A DNA stretch of 36,454 nucleotides from Flavobacteriaceae bacterium TMED81 (GTDB taxonomy: Bacteria > Bacteroidota > Bacteroidia > Flavobacteriales > Flavobacteriaceae), in the NCBI GenBank assembly GCA_002171575.2, contig NHEI02000031.1, positions 33,092 through 69,545 of the forward strand, written 5' to 3'. How positions within the stretch are numbered: the first letter of the stretch is position 1; every line of letters starts with the position of its first letter. Under the pieces are notes generated by a model. It did not search any database, was not told where the DNA came from, and saw only the letters and a program-made list of their open reading frames with translations. A program made the translations under genes and the position numbers. Below are positions 21,618-30,445 of this stretch, one piece after another.

Positions 21618-22110
21618 CTCGAAGGGATTTAACCATCCAAACCGGGCATGAGCAATGACCTGTATTCCCTAAAGGGTGGTCGATGTAGGTGTATCCCCAT
21701 TTTTTGTACAGCTTTTGCGCATCAATCATGTTTGGCATGGTTTCTAAATAGCAATCTGTATAACCATAAGACTTGGCTTTTGTCAGACATTTTTGAATCA
21801 TTTGATTTCCTAGCCCCTTCCCTCTTGCGTCGGGTAGAAAATACATTTTCTGTAGCTCACAATACCCACTCGGGCCTTCATGCAATGGTGCAATCCCAGC
21901 ACCTCCCAAAATATGATCTCCATGACAAACCACCCAATAGTCTGCATTGTCTTTTAAATAAGCATCATAGATTGTATCGAGTTCAGGGTCAGCAAAAGCA
22001 GTGCCTTGCTTAGGAACATTCATTTCAATAAGCACCTCTCTGAGCACCCGAGCCAGGACGTGATTATCGGATTGACGAACCAAACGAATTTTCCATTGGT
22101 CTGTTGCCAT
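21607..22110 (-). CDS. GNAT family N-acetyltransferase
   Basis: ELQKMYFLPDARGKGLGNQMIQKCLTKAKSYGYTDCYLET acetyl-CoA binding motif. Confidence 0.9.
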
Positions 22111-22120
22111 TTGTTTAGCT

Positions 22121-22128
22121 TATTTTTG
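22121..22128 (+). promoter_or_regulatory. Putative -7 element TATTTTTG upstream of ribD
   Basis: Exact TAnnTTTG match, 15 nt before the 22144 ATG; shares the 12-mer GCTTATTTTTGT with the site upstream of 35212. Confidence 0.45.
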
Positions 22129-22143
22129 TTGTTTAAATGTACA

Positions 22144-23208
22144 ATGAAATTAGGTATGAGTGTATCCAAATTTATGAACAAATGTATCGCCCTTGCCAAG
22201 CAAGGGCTCGGCAATACATACCCAAACCCCTTGGTAGGTTCTGTGGTCGTGTACAACGGACAAGTCATTGGTTCTGGTTGGCATCAAAAGTCTGGTGAAG
22301 CACATGCCGAGGTTCTTGCCATCCGGTCTGTTTCCGATCGATCCTTGTTGGCTGATTCCACTTTATATGTGAACCTAGAACCCTGTAGCCATCATGGAAA
22401 AACACCACCCTGTACAGATTTGATTGTTCAAAGTGGGATTCGCCATGTCGTTATTGGCATGCAAGACCCTTTTGAAAAGGTAAATGGAAGGGGCATCCAA
22501 AAACTACGTCATGCTGGTGTGCGTGTTGATGTCGGAATTGAAGTTGCTGCATGCAGAGAATTAAACAAACGATTTGTCACAACTATTGAAAAACAACGCC
22601 CTTACATAATAATAAAGTGGGCAGAAACAGCAGACGGATTTCTTGCACCCAAAACCAAAAGGACAAACGAACCAGTGTGGATAAGCAATCTTTTATCCCG
22701 AACTTTAGCACATCAATGGCGAGCTGAAGAACAATCGATTTTAATCGGCAAGCAAACTGCATTGGATGATAACCCCGCATTGACCACCAGGTTGCACAAA
22801 GGTCCTTCCCCAATTCGACTGTTAATTGACCCAAAAGAAGAAGTGGACCGCAAAGCGAAAGTGTTCAATCCAGACCAAAAGGTCATTGTGTTTACTGCAA
22901 ATAAAAGTCGAACGGAAGACCATATTCAGTATGTAGCTATTGATTTTTCCGCAAATGGATTACAGCAAATCCTCAAGGCTTTATTTCAAAAAGGGATTCA
23001 ATCCATGATTGTTGAGGGCGGCTCAATTACACTTCAACATTTTATCGATTCTAGATTGTGGGATGAGGCCAGAGTGATCACAGGACAAGAGAAATTTGGA
23101 AAGGGAATTACTGCACCAAACACGACATCATTTTCAGCGAAACCAAACGCAACAACAGCCTTAGAAGGAGATGTATTAAAACAATGGGTTAATCACCAAG
23201 CGCTTTGA
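22144..23208 (+). CDS. ribD: bifunctional diaminohydroxyphosphoribosylaminopyrimidine deaminase / 5-amino-6-(5-phosphoribosylamino)uracil reductase
   Basis: HAEVLAI...NLEPCSHHGKTPPCTDL deaminase zinc site; reductase domain IIKWAETADG, IVEGGS. Start moved to 22144 (MKLGMSVSKFMNKCIALAKQGLGNTYPNPLVGS). Confidence 0.95.
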   Translation: MKLGMSVSKFMNKCIALAKQGLGNTYPNPLVGSVVVYNGQVIGSGWHQKSGEAHAEVLAIRSVSDRSLLADSTLYVNLEPCSHHGKTPPCTDLIVQSGIRHVVIGMQDPFEKVNGRGIQKLRHAGVRVDVGIEVAACRELNKRFVTTIEKQRPYIIIKWAETADGFLAPKTKRTNEPVWISNLLSRTLAHQWRAEEQSILIGKQTALDDNPALTTRLHKGPSPIRLLIDPKEEVDRKAKVFNPDQKVIVFTANKSRTEDHIQYVAIDFSANGLQQILKALFQKGIQSMIVEGGSITLQHFIDSRLWDEARVITGQEKFGKGITAPNTTSFSAKPNATTALEGDVLKQWVNHQAL

Positions 23209-23593
23209 GAAACACCTCGGGGCATCGCATGATTTTTCGAGTATCTGCATTCACAAAAGCCAGGCGGGTTTTCGCTGTCGTGCAAAGCACTTTGTCTAGA
23301 TTAAAAATTTGATAAGAAAAATCAATAATTGAGGTTGGATCACTATCCAAACAAATCTCGATTTGAATCTGATCTTCGAAGTAAAGCGGGTGTTTGAATT
23401 CTGTTGAAAGTGACAATACTGGTAACAAAATGCCCTGTGTTTCCAATTTAGCGTAGCTCAACCCCAAAGCGCGCAACCACTCAATCCGAGCCAGCTCAAA
23501 GTAGGTTGCGTAAGTGCCGTGATGGATCACACCCATTTGATCGGTTTCGGCATAACGAGTTGTCAATTGACAAACAAATTTTTTCTTACACAC
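23189..23593 (-). CDS. acyl-CoA thioesterase, YbgC/FadM-like hotdog fold
   Basis: TTRYAETDQMGVIHHGTYATYFELARIEWLR. Start uncertain: GTG at 23593 or an internal TTG. Confidence 0.88.
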   Translation of the reverse strand: MCKKKFVCQLTTRYAETDQMGVIHHGTYATYFELARIEWLRALGLSYAKLETQGILLPVLSLSTEFKHPLYFEDQIQIEICLDSDPTSIIDFSYQIFNLDKVLCTTAKTRLAFVNADTRKIMRCPEVFLKALGD

Positions 23594-23785
23594 AATAAGT
23601 TTTTTCTTACAAAATGGGATTTTAATGTACGTTCATAATATGCATAAAAGTTTCTAAAAATTCAATACTAAAAAAGTTTTTTTTTCAATTTTTTTACATG
23701 CATATTTGTTTCAAAGTTTTAGTTTAAACTTTTAATCAATTGCTCCATTTACAATAACCTAAAACAACTGTTAAGACGACAAAGA

Positions 23786-25213
23786 ATGCAGCAAACCTCT
23801 GAATCTGTTTGGAAAAAATGCTTGAGCTTCGTTGAGGATAATATTGACACTCAAGCTTTCAAAACATGGTTTAACCCTATCGTTCCTGTCAAACTGAAAG
23901 ACAACGCCCTCAACATCGAGGTTCCCAGTAAGTTCTTTTACGAGTGGATTGAAGAGCATTACATCAAAATCCTTAAAACCGCTCTTCACAAAGAGCTGGG
24001 TGATGATGCCCGCTTGGTATACATAATACGGATGGAGAATACGTATGGGAGTAAGTTGCCTTTTACGCAAAAAATTCCGAGTAGCAGTCGTACAGGGATT
24101 CACCCGCAAAACATTGAGGCGCCAAGTCAAGGGCAAACATCGGAACTCAAAAACCCGTTTATCATTCCAGGAATCCGAAACCTTAAAATTGAATCCCAAT
24201 TAAACGCAAACTATAACTTTGACAACTTTTTGGAAGGTGACTCCAACCGGCTTGCTCGCTCTGCAGGTATTGCTGTAGCGAATCGTCCTGGTGGGACTTC
24301 ATTTAATCCACTTCTCATTTTTGGAGGAGTTGGACTTGGTAAAACTCACCTCGCACATGCGATCGGAGTTCAAGTCAAAGAAAATTATCCTGAAAAAACT
24401 GTACTCTATATTTCAGCTGAAAAATTTACGCAGCAATACATTGATGCCATAAAGAAAAACAATAGAAATGACTTCATTCACTTCTACCAACTAATCGATG
24501 TATTAATCATTGATGACGTACAGTTTTTATCAGGAAAGTCTGGAACGCAAGATGTCTTCTTTCACATTTTCAATCATTTGCACCAAAACGGAAAACAAGT
24601 CATACTCACTTCCGATAAAGCACCTGTTGACATGCAAGACATTGAGCAGCGATTACTCTCTCGTTTCAAGTGGGGACTTTCGGCAGAGCTTCAGAAGCCC
24701 AACTATGAGACGCGTGTTTCGATTTTGAAAAACAAACTATATAGAGATGGTGTTGAACTTTCAGACGAAATTATATCTTATGTTGCCAAGTCAGTCAAAA
24801 CAAATATTCGTGAGCTTGAAGGAGCCATTATTTCGTTAATCGCTCAATCGTCTTTCAACAAACTTGAAGTGACTCCTGAGCTTGCCAAACGAGTAGTTGA
24901 GAAATTTGTGAGAAACACCAAACGTGAAATTTCTATAGACTATATTCAGAAGGTGGTTTCAGATTATTTCCAAATGGATGTGACTACACTACAGTCCAAA
25001 ACCCGGAAACGCCATATCGTTCAAGCGCGTCAATTGGCGATGTTTTTTGCAAAAAAGCTCACCAAAGCATCCCTTGCAAATATCGGACAGCAAATTGGAC
25101 ATCGGGATCACGCCACTGTTCTCCACGCGTGTAAAACGGTAGATAACCTCGCCTTTACCGATAAGCAATTCCGTAAGTACGTAGAAGACCTGACGAAGAA
25201 ATTCTCAAGCTAA
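23786..25213 (+). CDS. dnaA: chromosomal replication initiator protein DnaA
   Basis: Walker A GGVGLGKTHLAHAIG, LIIDDVQFLSGK, domain IV IGQQIGHRDHATVLHACKTV. Confidence 0.98.
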   Translation: MQQTSESVWKKCLSFVEDNIDTQAFKTWFNPIVPVKLKDNALNIEVPSKFFYEWIEEHYIKILKTALHKELGDDARLVYIIRMENTYGSKLPFTQKIPSSSRTGIHPQNIEAPSQGQTSELKNPFIIPGIRNLKIESQLNANYNFDNFLEGDSNRLARSAGIAVANRPGGTSFNPLLIFGGVGLGKTHLAHAIGVQVKENYPEKTVLYISAEKFTQQYIDAIKKNNRNDFIHFYQLIDVLIIDDVQFLSGKSGTQDVFFHIFNHLHQNGKQVILTSDKAPVDMQDIEQRLLSRFKWGLSAELQKPNYETRVSILKNKLYRDGVELSDEIISYVAKSVKTNIRELEGAIISLIAQSSFNKLEVTPELAKRVVEKFVRNTKREISIDYIQKVVSDYFQMDVTTLQSKTRKRHIVQARQLAMFFAKKLTKASLANIGQQIGHRDHATVLHACKTVDNLAFTDKQFRKYVEDLTKKFSS

Positions 25214-25218
25214 ATTTC

Positions 25219-25677
25219 ATGTCCAAGCGAATCCTTATGGTCTGCTTGGGTAACATATGTCGTTCCCCACTGGCTCATGGAATTATGACTGAAACATTAC
25301 CAAACTCTTTTGTCGATTCGGCTGGCACAGGCTCATACCATGTTGGTAGCCCACCCGACCCCAGATCCATTCAAGTTGCACAAGACAATGGGATTGACAT
25401 AAGCCATCAAAGTGCGCGTCAGTTTCAGCCCAATGACTTTACCAAATTTGATCATATCTTTGTGATGGATCGGCAGAACTACAGAGACGTGATTGCAAAA
25501 GCAAAGCACCAAGATGACATTGACAAAGTTGAACTACTCTGTGTAGCTGCTGGCTTGGGAATGCGTCCTGTACCCGATCCATACTACGGAGGTAATGAGG
25601 GGTTCCAGAACGTTTTTGATCTTGTAAAAACGGCATGTCATCGCATTGCAGAACAATGGAAAGAAGACCATGAATAA
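25219..25677 (+). CDS. low molecular weight protein-tyrosine-phosphatase
   Basis: Active site VCLGNICRSPLA; VPDPYYGG motif. Confidence 0.95.
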   Translation: MSKRILMVCLGNICRSPLAHGIMTETLPNSFVDSAGTGSYHVGSPPDPRSIQVAQDNGIDISHQSARQFQPNDFTKFDHIFVMDRQNYRDVIAKAKHQDDIDKVELLCVAAGLGMRPVPDPYYGGNEGFQNVFDLVKTACHRIAEQWKEDHE

Positions 25678-26392
25678 AGTCATTGGTAAATTGTTTCTAA
25701 TTCCGAATACACTTGGTGATATTTCGCCGCAAGATGTAATGTCACATTCCATTCGTGATGCCATACATACGACCCAACATTTTGTTTTTGAAAAAGAAAA
25801 AATTGGTCGTGCGTATATCAAGCGATGGTGTCCTGAAAAATCTCAGAACAAAATCGATGTACAAATCTTAAACAAACACACATCTCAACAAGAATTGTTG
25901 CAGATGCTTAGTCCGTGTTTGTCTGGTCATAACATGGCTCTTATTACGGATGCTGGTTGTCCAGGAATAGCTGATCCCGGGGCTGACTTGGTGCTTCTTG
26001 CACATCAATCCAAAGTCCATGTTCAACCGTTAGTAGGGCCCTCCTCAATTCTTCTGGCGCTGATGGGTTCTGGGCTTAATGGCCAACAATTTGCATTCAA
26101 TGGATATCTTCCGATTGACAAACAGACATGTAAACAAGCCATCAAAAATTTTGAACGAATCTCATCGAAAAACAACCAAACCCAGATTTTTATAGAAACG
26201 CCGTATCGAAACAGCCGTTGTTTTGAATTGTTGATCAACCATTTATCCCAAAACACCCTACTCAGTGTCGCCTGTGATTTAAGCCTACCAACAGAGTTCA
26301 TACAGACAAAAACCGTTAAAGATTGGAAAACAAACCAACTCGACCTTCAAAAACGACCAAGTATTTTTTTGTTTTTACAACCTAGCGCATAA
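25670..26392 (+). CDS. SAM-dependent methyltransferase, RsmI-like tetrapyrrole-methylase fold
   Basis: KLFLIPNTLGD N-terminus, ALITDAGCPGIADPGADLV, LVGPSSILLALMGSGLNGQQFAFNGYLP. Start ATG at 25670 overlaps the PTPase stop (ATGAATAA). Confidence 0.88.
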   Translation: MNKVIGKLFLIPNTLGDISPQDVMSHSIRDAIHTTQHFVFEKEKIGRAYIKRWCPEKSQNKIDVQILNKHTSQQELLQMLSPCLSGHNMALITDAGCPGIADPGADLVLLAHQSKVHVQPLVGPSSILLALMGSGLNGQQFAFNGYLPIDKQTCKQAIKNFERISSKNNQTQIFIETPYRNSRCFELLINHLSQNTLLSVACDLSLPTEFIQTKTVKDWKTNQLDLQKRPSIFLFLQPSA

Positions 26393-27416
26393 TCCGATTA
26401 TCATTTAACCAGCGTACATACACTTTTCGGTTAGCGAGGTGCTCGTTGTAGGTACTCGCAAATAAATGGTAGCCTGGATTTTTGGGATCAACAACAAAAA
26501 AGAGGTAGTCGTGGGATTCGGGACTTAACACAGCATCAACCGAACTAATATCTGGCATGGTGATTGGCCCAGGAGGTAATCCGCGATATTTATAGGAGTT
26601 ATAAGCCGATTTGATTTCCAAATCTTTATACAAGACTCTTCGAACTACCAAGTCAAAATCATTGGCTTGACGTTTCATCGCATAGACTACTGTTGGGTCA
26701 GCTTGCAGCTTCATTCCTCTGCGTAAACGGTTGAGATAAACCCCTGCTACACGAGGACGTTCATCCACTTTTCGTGATTCTTCATTCACAATAGCCGCTA
26801 GCGTAATCACTTCAGCTCGACTCATGTTAAGTCGTTTCCGTTTTGACTCTCTGCTCTCATTCCAAAACAAATCATTTTCCCTTTTCATGCGCTGACAAAA
26901 TTCAGCAGCAGAAATATTCCAATACATTTCATAAGAATTTGGCAAGAACAAACTCAACAATTCTTCTCGGTTTAAGTTTACCGAATCCATAAAATACGGA
27001 CTCTCTATTTCCTTGATTAAAGACAAACTGTCCAATTGCAATTGTTCTGCAACACGACCGGCAAGATGCGCAATGGTTTGCTGGTTGTTAAACACAACTT
27101 GTATAGGTGTGTTTACAGAACGTAAGGCATTGATGATTTGCTGATTGCCCATACTGGGTTTCAGTACAAAGTGTCCAATACGAGGGGTGTCAAACCGCTT
27201 GGCTTTTGCAGCCAATGAAAACGTAATTGTACTTCTTAAATGAGGCTCCAATATCTCTTTTAATGTTGCAAATGATGTGCCAGTAGGGACAAAAATCGAT
27301 TGACTCGTATCAGCAACTTTTGTATTGGGAAAATAAAAAACGGTCAATAGTGAGATAAAGATGATTCCAGTACCAATCAGCGCAAATCGGATAGAACGTT
27401 TTATGGATTGTAGCAT
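26382..27416 (-). CDS. mltG: endolytic transglycosylase MltG
   Basis: AAIVNEESRKVDERPRVAGVYLNRLRRGMKLQADPTVVYA, YNSYKYRGLPPGPI. Confidence 0.95.
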   Translation of the reverse strand: MLQSIKRSIRFALIGTGIIFISLLTVFYFPNTKVADTSQSIFVPTGTSFATLKEILEPHLRSTITFSLAAKAKRFDTPRIGHFVLKPSMGNQQIINALRSVNTPIQVVFNNQQTIAHLAGRVAEQLQLDSLSLIKEIESPYFMDSVNLNREELLSLFLPNSYEMYWNISAAEFCQRMKRENDLFWNESRESKRKRLNMSRAEVITLAAIVNEESRKVDERPRVAGVYLNRLRRGMKLQADPTVVYAMKRQANDFDLVVRRVLYKDLEIKSAYNSYKYRGLPPGPITMPDISSVDAVLSPESHDYLFFVVDPKNPGYHLFASTYNEHLANRKVYVRWLNDNRIMR

Positions 27417-27419
27417 TGA

Positions 27420-28226
27420 CTAAAGCTCTAGTGTTCCTGAAAAAACAAGTTCTGTGGGACCAGTCAAAACAATGTCTGAAAACCCTTTACCACTAGGGGT
27501 AAAAGACACGGTCAGATCACCGCCAAGCGTGTGAACTTCAATATTATTATTTGTGACTTTGCCCGTAGAAAACGCTGCCAAAGCAGCCGCAGTAACTCCA
27601 GTACCGCAGGATAAGGTTTCATTTTCAACTCCTCTTTCGAATGTACGTACCTGAATTTCCCTAGCTTCTCCAACCTCTACAAAGTTTACATTCGTCCCTT
27701 CTACACCATAGGTATCGTTATGGGCAATCAATGTACCTTGTGTAAGTACATCTAGATTCTTGGTGTCTTTGACAAACTCAATATGATGAGGAGAACCTGT
27801 ATCCAAAAAAGTATGAGTAGGATGCGTCTGTACATGATCGACATCTCGCATAGAAAGCGAAACAATGTTTCCGCTGATCGTGGCATCATGCAGCCCGTCA
27901 AAAGCGGCAAAGTTTGTTTGTTTATCAATAATCCCTAAATGCTTCGCAAAAGCAACGACACACCTTCCCCCATTTCCACAAAACGAACCAAGCTGACCAT
28001 CCGCATTAAAATAATGCATCACAAAATCGGCTGTATTGTGATTTTGGAGTACGATAACCCCATCAGCACCAACTCCAAAACGTCGGTCACATATAGCAGC
28101 AATACGCTGTTGATCTTCCAATGGAAATTCACCCATGCGATTGTCAATCATCACAAAATCGTTTCCAGTGCCTTGATATTTAAAAAACGGAATATTCACA
28201 GTGTAAATATATCGCTTAATTTTCAT
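27420..28226 (-). CDS. dapF: diaminopimelate epimerase
   Basis: FFKYQGTGNDFVMIDNR, catalytic cysteines in GSFCGNGGRC and LSCGTGVTAAA. Start placed at 28226 (MKIKRYIYTVNIPFFKYQG) rather than 28268. Confidence 0.93.
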   Translation of the reverse strand: MKIKRYIYTVNIPFFKYQGTGNDFVMIDNRMGEFPLEDQQRIAAICDRRFGVGADGVIVLQNHNTADFVMHYFNADGQLGSFCGNGGRCVVAFAKHLGIIDKQTNFAAFDGLHDATISGNIVSLSMRDVDHVQTHPTHTFLDTGSPHHIEFVKDTKNLDVLTQGTLIAHNDTYGVEGTNVNFVEVGEAREIQVRTFERGVENETLSCGTGVTAAALAAFSTGKVTNNNIEVHTLGGDLTVSFTPSGKGFSDIVLTGPTELVFSGTLEL

Positions 28227-28282
28227 GGATAAAAAGGATGTTAAAAGGAAGTTAAAAAATGAAAACATGGCACGATATCTGC

Positions 28283-28290
28283 TAATTTTG
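28283..28290 (+). promoter_or_regulatory. Putative -7 element TAATTTTG upstream of the Do/HtrA protease gene
   Basis: Exact TAnnTTTG match, 17 nt before the 28308 ATG. Confidence 0.45.
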
Positions 28291-28307
28291 TTAAAAAAAT
28301 AATCGTT

Positions 28308-29696
28308 ATGTCTTCTCTACTTCGTCATTTTTTTATTTCAATATGTGCCGCAGGAATACTGATCGGTGCATATCATTTTGCATTCTCGACAAAAGAAATC
28401 ATTGTTACCCAACAAGCAACGCCTATGGTGCAAACGAACTATGAAACACCAATAGTGGTTCGTGATTCTGCAGAAAATACAGATTTCACAGTGGCTGTCG
28501 ATCGCACCATTGACGCAGTCGTTCACATTACAAATACGGGCAAAAGCAGTTCACAATCCTATAGTTTATGGGATCTCTTTTACAGTTCGCCAAAAAACTA
28601 TCCCCGCATCGGGATGGGGTCTGGAGTCATTGTTTCACCTGATGGGTACTTGATCACCAACAATCACGTGATTGAAGATGCAGACCAAATCGAAGTCACA
28701 ACCAATGACAACCGTGTGTTTTCTGCTGACTTGATTGGAACAGACCCAAGCTCAGATATTGCGGTGCTTAAAATTATCGGAAATGACCCATTTCCATATG
28801 TGCGCTTTGCCGACTCTGACCAAACCAGAATTGGTGAGTGGGTACTTGCGGTTGGCAATCCATTCAATTTAAACTCGACGGTTACTGCTGGAATCATCAG
28901 TGCAAAGGCACGTGATTTGAATCCATATGATGCAACAAATCAGTCCTTTATACAAACCGATGCTGCTGTAAACTCTGGAAATAGCGGTGGTGCTTTGGTC
29001 AACACAAATGGCGATTTAATCGGAATCAATACGGCGATTACAAGTAATGGAATGGGGACATTTATTGGGTATTCCTTTGCCGTTCCAAGTAACATTGCGC
29101 GTAAAGTTTATGAGGACATTATTGAATATGGAGGTGTACAAAAGGCACTCCTTGGCGTCAGTGGCAATGGACTCAATGATCGGATTTCAAAAGAGTATAA
29201 TCTCGACATAACCGAAGGGTTTTATATCGCTTCTGTAGAAGAAGGTATGGGTGCCAAGGAAGCTGGACTGCAAGCAGAGGACATTATTATTGGGGTGGAC
29301 GATACCAAAGTCAGCTCGTTTGCAGATATGACCGGCTATCTCAACAGCAAACGCCCTGGCGATAAAGTCAAAGTCACTTATTTACGGGTTGGAGACACCA
29401 TGAAAACCGTGGTTACGCTTAAGCCAAATCCGTTTTTCGATTACTTTGGAATGCGCTTGAAAAACCTTACAGCTGACGAAGCTGATCGTTTTGGCGTAAA
29501 GAAAGGTGTAAAAATCGCTAGTAATCGAAACGAACGTTTACGCAGACGGGGTATCGGTCAGGGTATTTTGATACAATCAATCAATGGTACAGCGATTGAG
29601 TCGACTGATGATTTGAAAAAAATTGAGGAAAACGAAATTTATGAAATCGAATTCATGAATCAAGACCAAGAACCTTTTCGATTCTTTTTTGATTGA
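28308..29696 (+). CDS. Do/DegQ/HtrA family periplasmic serine protease with PDZ domains
   Basis: Catalytic triad in LITNNHVIEDADQIE (His), SSDIAVLKI (Asp), AAVNSGNSGGALVN (Ser); PDZ-type GLQAEDIIIGVDDTKV; N-terminal signal anchor. Confidence 0.95.
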   Translation: MSSLLRHFFISICAAGILIGAYHFAFSTKEIIVTQQATPMVQTNYETPIVVRDSAENTDFTVAVDRTIDAVVHITNTGKSSSQSYSLWDLFYSSPKNYPRIGMGSGVIVSPDGYLITNNHVIEDADQIEVTTNDNRVFSADLIGTDPSSDIAVLKIIGNDPFPYVRFADSDQTRIGEWVLAVGNPFNLNSTVTAGIISAKARDLNPYDATNQSFIQTDAAVNSGNSGGALVNTNGDLIGINTAITSNGMGTFIGYSFAVPSNIARKVYEDIIEYGGVQKALLGVSGNGLNDRISKEYNLDITEGFYIASVEEGMGAKEAGLQAEDIIIGVDDTKVSSFADMTGYLNSKRPGDKVKVTYLRVGDTMKTVVTLKPNPFFDYFGMRLKNLTADEADRFGVKKGVKIASNRNERLRRRGIGQGILIQSINGTAIESTDDLKKIEENEIYEIEFMNQDQEPFRFFFD

Positions 29697-29768
29697 TAGA
29701 AATCAGTTTTAAACAATCTTTTGCTTATCTAAATTTTTGATGTCGCTTTAAAATACCATCTTTGCTGT

Positions 29769-30440
29769 ATGCGTATCGATATACTTTCCGTCGTTCCAGA
29801 GCTTCTTAGAAGCCCGTTTGAAGCCTCGATTCTCAAACGGGCACAAGATGTCAAATGTGTAGAAATCCATCTCCACAATATTCGAGATTATTCTGCTAAC
29901 AAATACAAACAGGTTGATGACTATCCATATGGCGGGGGTGCTGGTATGGTTTTGATGATTGAACCCATTGCCAAATGCATTGAAGCTTTACAGAGTCAAC
30001 GTGAATACGATGCCATAGTGTATATGACCCCAGACGGTCAACAACTCAATCAAAAAATTGCCAATCGCTGTTCACTTTTTAACAATATGATTGTTCTGTG
30101 TGGGCACTACAAAGGCGTTGACCAACGTGTGAGAGACCTATTCGTGACTGACGAAATTTCTATTGGGGATTACGTGCTTTCGGGTGGAGAACTCGCTGCT
30201 GCTGTCTTTTGTGATGCCATCATCCGACTCATTCCGGGAGTACTTGGAAACGAAACCTCTGCTTTGACCGATTCTTTTCAAGACAATCTTCTTGCCCCAC
30301 CGATTTATACACGACCTGCTGACTACAATGGACATAAAGTTCCCAACATACTCAGATCTGGAAATACGCCAAAAGTAGAACAATGGAGAGAACAACAAGC
30401 TGTCGAACGGACAAAAAAATTACGTCCAGATTTATCCTAA
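29769..30440 (+). CDS. trmD: tRNA (guanosine(37)-N1)-methyltransferase
   Basis: MRIDILSVVPELL, YPYGGGAGMVLMIEP, LCGHYKGVDQRV, DYVLSGGELAA, YTRPADYNGHKVP. Confidence 0.97.
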   Translation: MRIDILSVVPELLRSPFEASILKRAQDVKCVEIHLHNIRDYSANKYKQVDDYPYGGGAGMVLMIEPIAKCIEALQSQREYDAIVYMTPDGQQLNQKIANRCSLFNNMIVLCGHYKGVDQRVRDLFVTDEISIGDYVLSGGELAAAVFCDAIIRLIPGVLGNETSALTDSFQDNLLAPPIYTRPADYNGHKVPNILRSGNTPKVEQWREQQAVERTKKLRPDLS

Positions 30441-30445
30441 AGCAT

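Noticed and set aside
21648-22013. 121-aa plus-strand ORF inside the GNAT gene
   Set aside because: Fully antisense to a motif-supported acetyltransferase.
23594-23785. oriC call upstream of dnaA
   Set aside because: No canonical DnaA boxes and I cannot compute GC skew from the window; kept only as a finding, not a feature.
23771-24199. 142-aa minus-strand ORF antisense to dnaA
   Set aside because: Lies within an unmistakable dnaA coding region and shows no recognisable motif; a reverse-strand shadow ORF.
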